Below the pieces are notes generated by a model. It did not search any database. It was not told where the DNA came from and was given only the letters and a program-made list of their open reading frames with translations. Of a DNA stretch of 64,000 nucleotides, positions 31,323 through 42,839 are shown in pieces. The stretch is from Platerodrilus igneus (taxonomy: Eukaryota > Arthropoda > Insecta > Coleoptera > Lycidae): the NCBI GenBank assembly GCA_036346225.1, contig JARFIW010000115.1:3261001-3325000 (forward strand), written 5' to 3'. Numbering within the stretch: the first letter of the stretch is position 1; each line of letters starts with the position of its first letter. A program made the translations under genes and the position numbers.

Positions 31323-32087
31323 CCCTCGACACACTGCCGATATTAATGACAATTACTTGAAAAATGAGCATTTGTTTATAGTATGTCACGTAGCAATTAT
31401 ATGCAATGTTCATTTAAGAAGAAATTTAAAAAGTAATGGTCATAGAACATCTATAACCCTACGGGATAGAATGTAATCTTCCATGTTAATCAGAATGACA
31501 AGGCAAAGCACCATCTATACGTCTAGGAAGAAAAGTAAAATTAAAGATGGCGGACATGGCGGCAAATTTAAATTTTATAGGTTTAAAAACTACCGCTTCA
31601 AATGAAATACAATCACAAAATTGATCAAATTCAAATGCTAAGATTACTTATATAAGTATGTTCTGAACATTAAAATCATTTAATGTTCAAAATATAGTAA
31701 AATAAGTACTATGAAGCATGGAACTTGACCATTTTATGAATAGTATTTCATCTGAACAAAAAAAAATAGGTTTTGTAATGTTACTTAATTAATATTACCT
31801 TTTTCATGTGTAAAATAGGATACTTAACACTTGAGAAGACATAAATACAACTTTGGCATCATCATTATATTGAAACATTGTACATGAACTTATTTAATTT
31901 TGAATTCCAGTATTAACAATGTAATGTGTAATAGTAGTTACTTATGTACTAAGTCAGTAGTGATTCTTTATTGAATGAGTCCGAGATTATAAGCCGGGCA
32001 AGCGAGACAAGTTTATTAAAGACACTTTACTGACATGGTGCATACAAACTATCGCCAACCGCAGAAACATACGATTTAAAAATGGAA
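31323..32087. other. AT-rich spacer, no gene seen
   Basis: No ORF above 62 codons, no motif and no repeat match that I can see. It runs from the end of the duplicated block to the first tandem unit. Confidence 0.6.
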
Positions 32088-32859
32088 ATATTATAAGCAT
32101 GAATTATGACGTTTTATTATAAAAAAGTAAACAGGTATAAAAATAGCAAAAATCTGTTAACGTCTTACAGTCATTGATGTTGAAAATATTTGTGACAGGT
32201 AAAATGTTTGATTTTACAATAAAATACAGCGTTTGCTTACTTCCGAAAATCGCTATGATAATGCATGCTTATATTGACGGTTACAATAAAGCAAATTATA
32301 ATATGAATAAATATTCAACAATAAATTTCAAAAATATCGAACACAACAAAATAACAGTATATACACAAGGGCCTTACATCTAAACATAAACTTCAAGAAC
32401 GATATTATAAGCATGAATTATGACGTTTTATTATAAAAAAGTAAAGGGATACAAAAAAAAGCAAATATTTATTTAATATCATACAGTCATTGGTGTCGAA
32501 AATATTTGTGACAGGTAAAATTTGTGCTTTTACAATAAAATACAGCGTTTGCTTATTTCCGAAAATCGCTATGGTAATGCATGTTTATATTGGCGTTTGG
32601 CAATAAAGAACATTATAATATAAATAAATATTCAAGAATAAATTTCAAAAACATCGAACACAACAAAATAACAGTACATATGCAAAAGACCTACATCTAA
32701 ACACAAAAAAGTAAACAGATATAAAAGTAGTAAACATCTGTTTATTGTCTTACAGTCATCGATGTTGAAAATATTTATGACAGGTAAAAATTTTTGATTT
32801 TACAATAAGATAAAGCGTTTGCTTAGTTCCGAAAATCACTATGGTAATGCATGTTTATA

Positions 32860-33945
32860 CAGTGTGTCTGCTTTTACGTGTCACGGCTAATATCTTGGTT
32901 ATTATAAGAATTTCAGGGAAATGTGTTATATACAAAAGTTGTGTAACTTTTTATTTGCAATAATATGTCAAAATAAAAAACAATGGAGCATCATATTTTT
33001 GAGATATAGCTAATAAATTCAAAAATTTTAATGGAACATACCAATTGTTATTACATATTCTTAAAGTGCTTAAAATTTTCTTTCCAACGATATATCACTC
33101 AATAATAATTAGACACAGAAATCAATTATTCAATAACACTTAACACGTACCTAATTGAAATAGGCATTCGAAACAGTAGGTGGTAAAACAATTGCTAGCG
33201 TTCACCTAAATGCAGAAATTGATAATAGTAACAAAGAAATGCTAAATTACAAAATTATTTTAAAATGTTAAAGGTTATGTTCCACATGGTCTCCATTATT
33301 TGCAAGACATTGCTGAAATCTAATCATTAAATTTCTTCGTACTTTTTGCAACATACATGGTGCTATTTAACCACACGCCCTTGGAATGCAATTTTTAAGG
33401 ATATCAAGACTCTCTGGGCACGTTACATAAACATGTTGTTTGAGATATCCCCAAACAAAAAAAAATCTAAAACAGAAAGATCTGGTGATCTTGCTGGCCA
33501 GTTTATGGGACCTCCATGTTCGATCCATTTTGCACCAAACATGAAGATCAACAAAGTGGAACTAAATTACTAAGGAACAACTGTCAAGAAGCGCTATCAA
33601 TTGTTTCACCGTCTACTGTTTTGAATGATTATTTCAAATAGACGCCCGATGTTAAGCGCGATTTAATAATCAATTTCTGCGTTTAATTGATTGGATAATT
33701 ATTATTGAGCGATATATATCGTTGGAAAGAAAATTTTAAGCAGAATATGCAATAATAATGCGTAAGTTCCATTTAAAATTTTGAATCGATTTGCTGTATC
33801 TCAAAAATTTGATGCTCCAAAGTTTGGTTTTTTTTATTTTGACATATTGCAAATAAAAAGTTACATAGCTTTTGTATATAACATTTCTCTGAAATTCTTA
33901 CAATAGCCGAAATACTCGATGTGATACAAAAAACCAGACACACTG
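32860..33945 (-). mobile_element. Mariner/Tc1-like element with long terminal inverted repeats
   Basis: 1086 bp. Both ends carry CAGTGTGTCTG as exact inverted repeats, flanked by TA on each side (32858-32859, 33946-33947), the Tc1/mariner target. The inverted similarity extends inward for ~260-300 bp with substitutions (for example TATACAAAAG, AACTTTTTATTTGCAATA, TTTCTTTCCAACGATATAT). The core holds a transposase C-terminal scrap on the minus strand. It splits unit 3 of the tandem repeat precisely, so it moved in later. Non-autonomous. Confidence 0.9.
33275..33540 (-). pseudogene. Mariner-like transposase C-terminal scrap
   Basis: The minus strand reads WIEHGGPINWPARSPDLSVL followed by DFFLFGDISNNMF. 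This is the WPARSPDL-x-PLDFFLWG signature around the last catalytic acidic residue of insect mariner-like transposases. The text then decays through two stops into CCKKYEE and a NVLQIMETMW-like tail. No N-terminal DNA-binding or first catalytic Asp region is present. Confidence 0.75.
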
Positions 33946-34064
33946 TATTGATGTTCGGTAATAAAGAACATTATAATATGAATAAATATTCAACAATAAA
34001 TTTCAAAAACATCGAAAACAACAAAATAGCAGTACCTACACAAAGGTCCTACAATAAACATAAA

Positions 34065-34419
34065 CTAAAGCGCAAGCTCTTTTATGGCAACCCTAGGCTT
34101 TGTTGTCAATACTTATTCTGCCCTGCCCAATTCAAACATCTTATATGCAAAATTGTGCAATTTTAAATGAATTATAAGTATTATACTCCTGCTGTCCCAT
34201 AATAATAGTAGCAAGCAAACATTTTAATGGGAATTATTGATAAATGCAAGTATACATTATGCCGTAGTGCAAAATTGGAATGTCCTCAATCAAAATCAAT
34301 GGTATATGACATTTGTTTGAACAGGTGCTAATTCTTAATCGACTGATATAATTATTAGGAATTATAACGATTTTTCTAATTTCACCTTTTGGTTGAAATC
34401 CATTGCTTTATTTCAATTG
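34065..34419. other. AT-rich spacer, no gene seen
   Basis: No motif or ORF that I can support. Confidence 0.6.
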
Positions 34420-34960
34420 AGAGACTCTTAAAACAAAGATCGAATTGTGGATTTTCCATTTTTTGATGCAACAAAAGAAAAGTTGCAGGAGAGAGAGTAT
34501 GGAGAAAAATTTAAGACATATTCTGCTTAGCAGGAGAGACAATAAGATCAGCAGTTCATACTATTGAAGTTCCCAAATCTATATCATTCCAAATTCTGAA
34601 AAAGAGAATTCCATGAAACGTTTTAAATACCACCAAACCATTTGTTATAGAAAGGAATAAGAACACGTAGATTTATGTCTCTCAAATATACTCCCACACA
34701 GAATGTTTACACACTTTAAGAGTTACATTTACATTGATGAAAAGTGCTTCAGTTCAACAAAAGTCAGGTGATTTTATTATGTAAATCACAGTAAGAGGAA
34801 ATTAAACACATTCAAGTAATTACTGCTAAATTGATACAAGCAGCAAAAAGCAGGATTTAATATTTTCCCGAAATTCTTATGTATTTCTGCCACTGCTATG
34901 CTGGTGCTTTGCAGCTAAATAATTCTACAATCAAATTTAAATGCAGTCACAAAATTATTG
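34420..34960 (+). pseudogene. Second mariner-superfamily transposase remnant
   Basis: Scattered plus-strand frames give AGETIRSAVHTIEVPKSI then QILKKR (helix-turn-helix of a mariner-type DNA-binding domain). About 150 bases later comes YIYIDEKCF with SSTKV, resembling the VHIDEKWFY box with the first catalytic Asp. Many stops and frame changes occur. I see neither inverted repeats nor target duplications. Confidence 0.45.
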
Positions 34961-36856
34961 AACAAGCCATAAACTAGATGAACACTCAACGTAATAATTA
35001 GAAGTAATATTTCTGAATGAAACATTTAATTTAATATACTTTTTAAAAGATATTGTACAAGTACCATGCACTAGGGAAGATAAATAGTTTGGTATAAAAA
35101 TACCTTTCAAATAATTTTTAAACTCAAGTTTTTGTCTGCAAAGCCAGAGATCTAGATACTGAAAGAAGCAGATCGGAGCAGTTGCTATCCAAAGTGTTAG
35201 CCGTTTTTCTTAGAAATAAATAAAGCTGTTGTAAATACTTTCGAATAGTTTTCAGATTTGTATGCAAATTAACTCGTGGGTATTACTTTAAAAGATAGTT
35301 TAATTGAAGATTGATTTTCATTAATAAATAAATTGCAAGGAACTAATTTTAAATTGGATTATTCATAAATTACTTTCCAACTTATCGAAAATGATAAACG
35401 ACTGTAATTAGTTATTAATATGATGGCTGCATTCACGTTTTGGTTGTTCCTTATGTGGATATACAAGTCTAGATAATAGACGATAAGAGGTTGTATAGCA
35501 ACGAGTTTATATAAACAGATGAGAAGTTGTAGTTCGTTCTTGGTTGCTATATATTAATTACGTTAAAAAATACTGTTTCTTCTTCGCTTTGACAATAGTG
35601 AGAATTAATGCGGGATCACTTTCGAATTGTTCATGTACAAGCACGGCGTGTTCTTAGTTGATTTTCTGTTGAAAATAAAAGTAGTAGAGCTTGTTAAACT
35701 CGAGGCATGTGTGCTTTACGGAACATTTGACGGACGGTTTTAGTGATACACGTGCGTTACCCATTATGTTTTTTTTTTTAGTTTTTTGTCTTTTGATATT
35801 TAAAACTGTGTGTGCGATCTAGTTTCGCGGTCTTTTCTTCTCAGAGTAGCACATACTTTGGATTATTTAAATACAGTGATACTGTAGTTTCTGAATTTTC
35901 TAACAACAAAGAATCTAAAATAGATCATTGCTTGCGCAAATTTCGTTATTTGCGAAATATAACAGATTACCGGTTTACAAAGGTATTGGTTGAAGTTTCT
36001 CACTGCTTTTGGGATGTTTACGAAAATAATATACATTTGGTCCCAGTTGAAATTAAACTAGTGCTACAGGATATTTCGAACTTATTGTCTTAGGAAATAG
36101 AATTACCAAGAAATTTATCAAGGCTACATAGTTCCGACGCGTGATAATGTCTGCTGCTAACACCAGTGAAATACGTAGGTGTAATTAGCGTAACGTGTGA
36201 TAAGTTCCATCAACACCCGCACAGTCAAGGGTGCAGTGCTTCGTTAGTGCAGGACATCGTGAATCCCACACTTTAATTGTAAGGAAGCGTTACTGAAGGA
36301 CCTTTTGTAAGTTGAACTATTTCCTACTTATTATTACTTTAAATATCTATCCGTTGCTTTGCCATATCTTTGTCGTTCTGATACCTTTTACAATAGACTT
36401 GCATGCTATTTTAAAACAAAAAAAAAAGAAAGAAAGAACAATCAATACTACTGAATTACTCATACCAATTGTGTCTTATCTATTTATCTTTTGTTAACAT
36501 TTTATCTGATTTATGTTTAATTGGTGTGTGAGGAAACGTTTCTGCTACTCCCCAATATTACCTCACTTTGTGATAAAAAATTTTGTAATGCTTTTATCCT
36601 GATTATATTATATAGTTTATCTAAACAGTTTTATTTACATTTTACAAAGTACTGAATAACTTAGACTTTTCATTGCTGCTATGCTTATTCTTTTTTTCAG
36701 GTTTGCTTAACTAATTTTCTTGGAGGTATTGTTACTAACTCCTTACCGCCGTATACATTATATGTCAGTCTGCTTTCTACAACCCCCCCCCCCCAATCTC
36801 CGATTGAGCCCGGGTCATTACTTGACTATCTTTGTGTTACGCACGGCTACGAGCCA
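34961..36856. other. Long AT-rich region, no supported gene
   Basis: The longest ORF (35812-36093, 93 codons) starts MRSSFAVFSSQSS and shows no known motif, so I do not call it. A C12 run lies at 36783-36794. The last ~150 bases become less AT-rich and lead into a short tandem repeat. Part of this may be an LTR upstream of the tRNA-Lys-type site, but no partner LTR is in the window. Confidence 0.5.
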
Positions 36857-36960
36857 ACGTAGCATAACTTTGGCGCCCGAACAGGGACTGCCACGAATTA
36901 CGTAACATAAATTTTTGGCGCCAACGTGGCTGCCTCGATTAACGTAACAACTATTGCGCG
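36857..36960 (+). repeat. ~43-bp tandem repeat with tRNA-Lys primer-binding-site-like 18-mer
   Basis: Unit 1 starts ACGTAGCATAACTTTGGCG (36858) and unit 2 ACGTAACATAAATTTTTGG (~36899); a third start, ACGTAACAACTATTG, follows at ~36942. In unit 1 the bases at 36871-36888 are TGGCGCCCGAACAGGGAC, the 18-mer complementary to a tRNA-Lys 3' end used as primer site by some retroelements. Unit 2 has TGGCGCCAACGTGGC at the same place, nearer to the other tRNA-Lys type. It is either the edge of an LTR element or a repeat that captured such a site. Confidence 0.6.
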
Positions 36961-37006
36961 ATATTTTGAAACGTGGGCCGTATCAGTGGTGCCAAGCGTA
37001 GCAGTG

Positions 37007-37327
37007 CTACTTGCCGGAATTGTTACAATCAATTTGACCAATGCTATTAATTGGCAAAATACATGACAAATTTTTTTCTTCGCAGAATCGAATGATTTCG
37101 TACAAATTAAGACCTGCAAATTCCGATGAGGAGTACAAACAAATCAACTCGTTTTTAAGGCGGTCGAGTTCAAATCTTTCACTGTACTTTGTTTTTAACT
37201 TTGAAAAGAGCTTTTCCGGGAATTCAGAGTTGTAACTAGAAAAAGAATCGTGATCCAAAAGACGAGAAAAAGATAGTTTACTAATTTCTGAATAGCGATC
37301 AGAAATTTCACTTTTGATATTATCCAC
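37007..37327 (-). pseudogene. hAT (ZMYM1-type) transposase C-terminal fragment
   Basis: 106 codons: YNSEFPEKLFSKLKTKYSE, DRLKNELICLYSSSEF, NLYEIIRF. An overlapping frame then reads LIALVKLIVTIPASS at 37070-37020. Together these match the region before and at the start of the hAT dimerisation domain found in ZMYM1-like/TTF-type hAT proteins. It is cut near 37010, ~50 bp from the tandem repeat. The broken frame and missing core mark it as a remnant. Confidence 0.6.
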
Positions 37328-38439
37328 TATTTCACGAAAGATTCGTCCGTAGTAAAGCTTTATATCACTTATGTTATGATCTTCTTTCTGTGGTTTAGTT
37401 CGAATGAAAGTGAATTATATCTCGGAAAAATACAATTTTCCCTTTTCATTTATCGATATTTTATATACAGAACGTTATTGTTATTATTATTATTTTAGTC
37501 TGTAAGAAAGTGCATAGAACTTAAGGGGTGTCCCGAACTCAAACGTGATGGAATTGATAGTACTTCATGCACTACCTGCGGCTGCACCTATTCAAAGAGA
37601 ACGTGTATTTATTTATTACAGATCATAGCGTTTTTCATAATAAAAAAGATATTCCATATTTAATTTTATATACGTATAAGGCAATAAAAGACACGACGCT
37701 GCGAATCGGCATAGTAGTTACTCACCACGTTGTGACTGGGTTTTAGCGTCGATCGAATACTTCAATCAACGGTTTTAGTACAACTCAAATCAGAGGTATT
37801 TATATTTGAGTCACTGGAGTAAATAAATTGATTCGAGTCCCATTTCTAGGCTTTTTAACTCGAGTTCAATTTCGAACTCGACTCGAATTTCTACTAGAGT
37901 CAAATAGAAATTACGATCGAGTTACTCGAGTACAAAAAATCGACCCGAGTCCCATCACTACTAACACTAAATAAGCGGATACTAGCAAGATGCATAAGCG
38001 CGACATCCACGTATAGTGGAGGGATAAAATGAAGCGCATGTTCGTCATCCGCATTGAACGTGTTAATGAAAATTAACGTTAAATTGAGTAAGATAATTTA
38101 CAAATTGTATATGTAATTATATAAAATAGTGTTTTTCCACAATAATAGTCAGGTTTTTGGATATTGTACGTCTTACATCCGTTTTACATAGATCAAGATT
38201 TAAGATATAAGGACGGCACAGTATTATAAACCAGATGTATAAATTGCCCGAGGTTTAAAAGATTTTAACAAATGCTCAAAAACACACTTCTAATTCCCCT
38301 AAATAGAATCTTGAGCACCACCTCTCACGTAAAGATCCTCAGAATTACTATGAGACGTAATTTGAAGCAAATGACATTTGTATTAATATTTGATATTTAG
38401 TTAATAAAGCTTAACAATTGTCTAAGGATACGGCAGGCG
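37328..38439. other. hAT scraps and non-coding DNA
   Basis: Near 37550-37620 the plus strand reads ALPAAAPIQRERVF, resembling the hATC box of another hAT copy. At 37780-37972 the sequence is full of ACTCGAG/CTCGAGT motifs and ends CGAGTCCCATCACTA; read inward this is TAGTGATGGGACTCG, like a hAT terminus (compare TAGAGATGGG at 30760). The matching left end was not found. The rest, up to the zinc-finger ATG, shows nothing. Confidence 0.45.
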
Positions 38440-39987
38440 ATGCTGGCACACATAAACGAACATTCATTTGCATGCAGTTTGTGTGATTATACCACATCAC
38501 ATAAAAGTAATTTAAAAACACATTTTCGGTCGCATACTAACGAACGCCCATTCGCGTGCAGTTTGTGTGATTATACCGCATCACAAAAAAGTAGTTTACA
38601 AAGACATTTTCGGTCGCATACTAACGAACGCCCATTCGCGTGCAGTTTGTGTGATTATACCGCGTCACAAAAAAGTAGTTTACAAAGACATTTTCGGTCG
38701 CATACTAACGAACGCCCATTCGCATGCAGTTTGTGTGATTATACCACTTCACATAAAAGTAATTTAAAAACACATTTTCGATCGCATACTAACGAACGCC
38801 CATTCGCTTGCAGTTTGTGTGATTATACCACTTCACATAAAAGTAATTTAAAAACACATTTTCGGTCGCATACTAACGAACGCCCATTCGTTTGCAGTTT
38901 GTGTGATTATACCACATCACATAAAAGTAGTTTACAAATACATTTTCGGTCGCATACTAACGAACGCCCATTCGCGTGCAGTTTGTGTGATTATACCGCA
39001 TCACAAAAAAGTAGTTTACAAAAACATTTTCGGTCGCATACTAACGAACGCCCATCCGCATGCAGTTTTTGTGATTATACCACTTCACATAAAAGTAATT
39101 TAAAAACACATTTTCGGTCGCATACTAACGAACGCCCATTCGCTTGCAGTTTGTGTGATTATACCACATCACATAAAAGTAGTTTACAAATACATTTTCG
39201 GTCGCATACTAACGAACGTCCATTCGCATGCAGTTCGTGTGATTATACCACATCACGAAAAAGTTGTTTACAAATACATTTTCGGTCGCATACTAACGAA
39301 CGCCCATTAGCTTGCAGTTTGTGTGATTATACTACATCACATAAAAGTAATTTAAAAACACATTTTCGGTCGCATACTAACGAACGCCCATTCGCGTGCA
39401 GTTTGTGTGATTATACCACATTACATAAAAGTAAGTTACAAATACATTTTCGGTCGCATACTAACGAACGCCCATTTGCTTGCAGTTTATGTGATTACAC
39501 CACATCATATAAAAGTAATTTAAAGACACATTTTCGGTCGCATACTAACGAACGCCCGTTCGCATGCAGTTCGTGTGATTATACAACATCACGAAAAAGT
39601 TGTTTACAAATACATTTTCGGGCGCATACTAACGAACGCCCATTCTCGTGCAGTTTGTGTGATTATACCACATTACATAAAAGTAAGTTACAAATACATT
39701 TTCGGTCGCATACTAGTGAACGTCCATTCGCTTGCAGTTTGTGTGATTTTACCACATTATATAAAAGTAATTTAAAGACACATTTTCGATCGCATACTAA
39801 CGAACGCCCATTCGCTTGCAGTTTCTGTGATTATACCACATCACGTAAAAGTAATTTACAAATACATTTTGGATCGCATACTAACGAACGCCCATTCGCT
39901 TGCAGTTTGTGTGATTATACCACATCACAAAAAGGTAGTTTACAAAGACATTTTCGGTCACATACTAACGAACGCCCGTTTGTGTGA
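38440..39987 (+). CDS. Poly-C2H2 zinc-finger protein, 18 homogeneous fingers
   Basis: 515 codons, starting [12 protein letters not shown] and containing 18 C-x2-C-x12-H-x3-H fingers joined by HTNERPF linkers. Finger text is strikingly uniform, [17 protein letters not shown] or close variants; only about eight recognition-helix types occur ([54 protein letters not shown] and others). At DNA level the 84-bp units are near-identical, so the array expanded or was homogenised recently. The set SRKSC / LHKSK / (S/L)YKSN recurs, hinting at multi-finger duplication. It ends after HTNERPFV because ~13 bases are missing from the next unit. No effector domain. Related to, but distinct from, the arrays at 4 and 24 kb. 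Confidence 0.88.
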   Translation: MLAHINEHSFACSLCDYTTSHKSNLKTHFRSHTNERPFACSLCDYTASQKSSLQRHFRSHTNERPFACSLCDYTASQKSSLQRHFRSHTNERPFACSLCDYTTSHKSNLKTHFRSHTNERPFACSLCDYTTSHKSNLKTHFRSHTNERPFVCSLCDYTTSHKSSLQIHFRSHTNERPFACSLCDYTASQKSSLQKHFRSHTNERPSACSFCDYTTSHKSNLKTHFRSHTNERPFACSLCDYTTSHKSSLQIHFRSHTNERPFACSSCDYTTSRKSCLQIHFRSHTNERPLACSLCDYTTSHKSNLKTHFRSHTNERPFACSLCDYTTLHKSKLQIHFRSHTNERPFACSLCDYTTSYKSNLKTHFRSHTNERPFACSSCDYTTSRKSCLQIHFRAHTNERPFSCSLCDYTTLHKSKLQIHFRSHTSERPFACSLCDFTTLYKSNLKTHFRSHTNERPFACSFCDYTTSRKSNLQIHFGSHTNERPFACSLCDYTTSQKGSLQRHFRSHTNERPFV

Positions 39988-40330
39988 TTATACCACATCA
40001 CATAAAACTAATTTATGAACACATTTTCGGTCGCATACTAACGAACACCCATTTTCGTGCAGTTTGTGTGATTATACAACATCACAAAAGTATTATTTAC
40101 AAGTACAGTAATGGGGTTATACTAAAACGTTCGTTCCCATGTAATTTGTGTTGCTCTTCCGCATAGAAAAAGTTATTTGCAATCACATACTAAGAAACAT
40201 ACATTTGTGTGCTTAATCTGTATTGCAAGCTTGGTTCCGCAGTCTCGTATTAATCAACATCTTAAATTTGCAATATGGAATTATTTCAGAGAAGAATAAA
40301 TTAAAAGCAAATGTGCGATTCCATAGTAAC
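39988..40330 (+). pseudogene. Decayed fingers following the 18-finger array
   Basis: After the stop, another frame keeps [11 protein letters not shown], then a stop, then [19 protein letters not shown], followed by weaker scraps (FPCNLCCSSA, HTFVCLICIASL) to about 40330. The units decay progressively away from the homogeneous core. Confidence 0.65.
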
Positions 40331-41090
40331 CTACGTTCATTTGCAGGTTTTGTATGTAATAATGCTTCAACAGAAAATACATTTAGACGCTTGTATATTA
40401 ACCCTTCATTACCGGCGCCGTCAGTTTTTCATTGTCAGACTTTTTTTATATTTTTGTCTATAAAATTACGCCAGATGTTTATTACTTTTATAAAATGGGC
40501 TATGTTAAATGACACTCTTAAATGTTAGGTGTAGTTTCGGAATAGTGCGTGTTTGTTCCAAGAATTAACGGTAAACCCCTAAAGTGCCTATATTTATGGA
40601 GGTGTACTTCCTTAAAAATTCGATAATTCTTCTCCATACTTCTTCAACAGATTAGTGTCGCTTTAAATATGTTTCGCAATGACCGTTGATAATGGAGTAG
40701 CGAGACTAGGAAAACTACCGTTAGCAATGACATATTTCTATGCAAAATAAACTGAACATTCATGCAATTAGGTAACGAGGTGGTTGCTAAAGAGAAGTTT
40801 GATGTTGGGGGATTGTAATTAAGATATCAATGACATGAACCATAATGCAGCAGAAGAGCACATTTCTTTGGAAGGAGAATCAAATGCAGATGATTTAACA
40901 CCTTGTTATATTCCCCGCGTACGTATTCAGAGCCACTGCTACAGTTGGCAACACTGGTACGATCAACGTCTCACAATATTGCACAATAATGACATAATTA
41001 CGTGTCAAATTGTATCACATACCAAACACGTTTACAATGTCACAATTTGCACTTTAAAATGTAAATAAAGCGAAGTACTCACTTAAAACA
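40331..41090. other. Non-coding region, no supported gene
   Basis: A 77-codon ORF at 40835-41068 begins MNHNAAEEHISLEGES but has no recognisable domain. Otherwise nothing. Confidence 0.5.
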
Positions 41091-41500
41091 CGCCTTGCAG
41101 TTAATCTCAGGGCATCTCCTTATTTCCGGGTGGGTTGCCATGGTTGAACCAAATTTATTCGTCCCTCCTCCTTTGTCGTCCATAGGTAGAGCGAAGGAAT
41201 AAAGGTAGAGGTACGATAGAAGGTAAGATAAGATACTGGAACCTACATCCTAAAAAAGAAAAGACAGCACCACGACACAGGTAAACGTTACCGTTCGACG
41301 ATTCGCGGCTAATAATCCGTCGTGTCGCAAAACCGCGCACTTACAGCCTTCCGCGCCTGCGCATTCTTTTGCGCAAACGCAACTGTCCGAGATGGCGGAA
41401 ATGAACAAGTCTATTTTATAATAGTGGCGGGAATTCACTCACAAATTTAAAAGTACAATGCCAATTTTGGTATGTAACAACCTAACGACGTTTTGTTGAA
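41091..41500. repeat. GC-richer repeat, copy 1 (promoter-like)
   Basis: It resembles 46200-46570 and, in pieces, 49990-50142 and 54434-54600. Landmarks are CCTACATCCTAAA, then CGTCG-rich text, then GCGCACT, GCGCCTGCGCATT and ACTGTC followed by ATGGCGGAA (GACGGAA in the other copies). It is richer in CpG than the surroundings. CAAGATGGCGG-like motifs are often found in promoters, so this may derive from a gene 5' region, but no transcript start can be shown. Confidence 0.6.
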
Positions 41501-42429
41501 CGTTATAATTTGACAATCTAAAGTGTAAACATCCGTTAGATACCAAAACGAACTGCAGTACACAGGAAAACCTACCCACGAACCTATCGGGAGCAATTAG
41601 CAACGCAATGCACGCACACTACACGTATTCTAGAAAGTTGGCAATTATTTTTTCTTAAGTGTTTACCACAAGTTGTGCAATATACAAATATTAAAATCAG
41701 GTAAGTTTTTCCAAATCGTACTAGAGAATAGGATCTGAAGGAGACTTATTATTAAACCAAAAATCTCTCTTGGTTTATTGTTTTTGGCCAGTGTGAATCG
41801 CTGAAATCACTGAAATATTTTGGATCTATGGAGAATTGATGAAACTGGTGTTGCAATGTTTAGGTTATTGAACAGGCCCAACAGATACACTTCTTAATTC
41901 AAATGTTGCAATTTGATTTTACTGAAACAGCCGAAAAAAAACCAGATAAATTCACCTACAGTACCGTTGTCGCGTGTAAAATGAGACCTTTCAGTTTGAA
42001 TGTTTTGCTGTTTTATTATGGTTATTTTTTTGGATCTAATTTTATACCATAAAATTCGACTACCATTCGTTCTTCAAATTTCAAAGATAGTTTTTAATAT
42101 GTTTATGTAATTTAAAACAGTTTTTATTTTTTCTTAGTATCTTATGTTACTTTCGTAATTTAGGCAAGTTGAGACACTTGTTTCTTAGCCTATTTGGCTC
42201 ATGTTAGACAATAAGTATGAAAACATAAAACACAAAACATGTTTTTAGAAAAAAGTAATGTTTAATAGGGATGGGTAATACATACACAACAAAGAATTCT
42301 TAAATAAAATTAGTTTAAACTGAAGCACCCGCGGAAGTTATACGTTACTGTAAGTATTTTGGTCCCATGCGCAATACTGACTGATTAACTATAAATACAG
42401 ACAGAACATACCGCCCACCAAAATGCAAG
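41501..42429. other. AT-rich DNA with a dispersed repeat
   Basis: 41850-42120 matches 49660-49930 in the same orientation (shared TTAATTCAAATGTTGCAATTT, CCTACAGTACCG, CATTCGTTCTTCAAATTTCA). No coding sequence. The rest shows nothing I can name. Confidence 0.6.
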
Positions 42430-42640
42430 GCATTTTTGAAAATACGACACATATTAACGAACGTGCAATTTGTATGTTTATTGCGCATCATGAAGAAATG
42501 ATTTAACAGGCATGCTAACACATACTTAACTAACGTCCATTTCTATGCAATTTGTATGATTACTCTAAAGCACAAAAAGAGAATTAAAAAACTCTACGAA
42601 CACATACTAATAAACGTCCATTCGCAAACAATTAATGGTT
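42430..42640 (+). pseudogene. Isolated zinc-finger array remnant
   Basis: Spaced scraps of finger-linker DNA: TATTAACGAACGTGCAATTT, TAACTAACGTCCATTTC, then TGCAATTTGTATGATTACTC and ACTAATAAACGTCCATTCGC. These are linker [11 protein letters not shown] codons and the CxLCDYT start at roughly 84-bp spacing, with no open frame. It is a fossil of the same finger family as 38.4 kb, ~2.3 kb beyond its tail. Confidence 0.6.
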
Positions 42641-42839
42641 TAATACTCTCTTAGGTTAACGTCGTTTACAAAGGTGTATACAGTTATTTTGCAACAAGCC
42701 CTTACTTGTTTCCATTATTTGATTATTTGACATCCAACGTCACACGTGTCGTCACTCAACAAGCGCTTATTTGCATGGAATTTCTTGTAACTATTCCACA
42801 ACAAAAAACAATATCGTACAAATACATTTAGAGCTCTTC

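Larger units (their letters stand above)
32088..34064. repeat. ~310-bp tandem repeat, three units, third split by a transposon
   Basis: Unit 1 starts at 32088 and unit 2 at 32402, both with ATATTATAAGCATGAATTATG. Unit 3 starts within the motif at ~32705 and is cut at 32859, resuming at 33948 to ~34064. Shared text includes CAGTCATTGATGTTGAAAAT, GACAGGTAAAA, TACAGCGTTTGCTTA and TCAACAATAAATTTCAAAAA. Non-coding: the 69-codon ORF in unit 1 is not kept in unit 2. Confidence 0.85.

Noticed and set aside
35812..36093. 93-codon plus-strand ORF
   Set aside because: No recognisable motif and no splice or promoter context. It could be an exon, but nothing supports it.
36871..36888. Taking the tRNA-Lys 18-mer as proof of an endogenous retrovirus
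   Set aside because: No gag, pol or env motif and no paired LTR is nearby, so only a primer-site-like sequence is reported.
38567..40018. Repetitive +frame ORFs and a CRISPR-like regular repeat in the 38.4-40 kb array
   Set aside because: The 84-bp periodicity is explained by C2H2 fingers. There are no spacers and no cas genes, and the context is eukaryotic.
40835..41068. 77-codon plus-strand ORF starting MNHNAAEE
   Set aside because: The acidic start looked like a transposase N-terminus, but no conserved residues follow.
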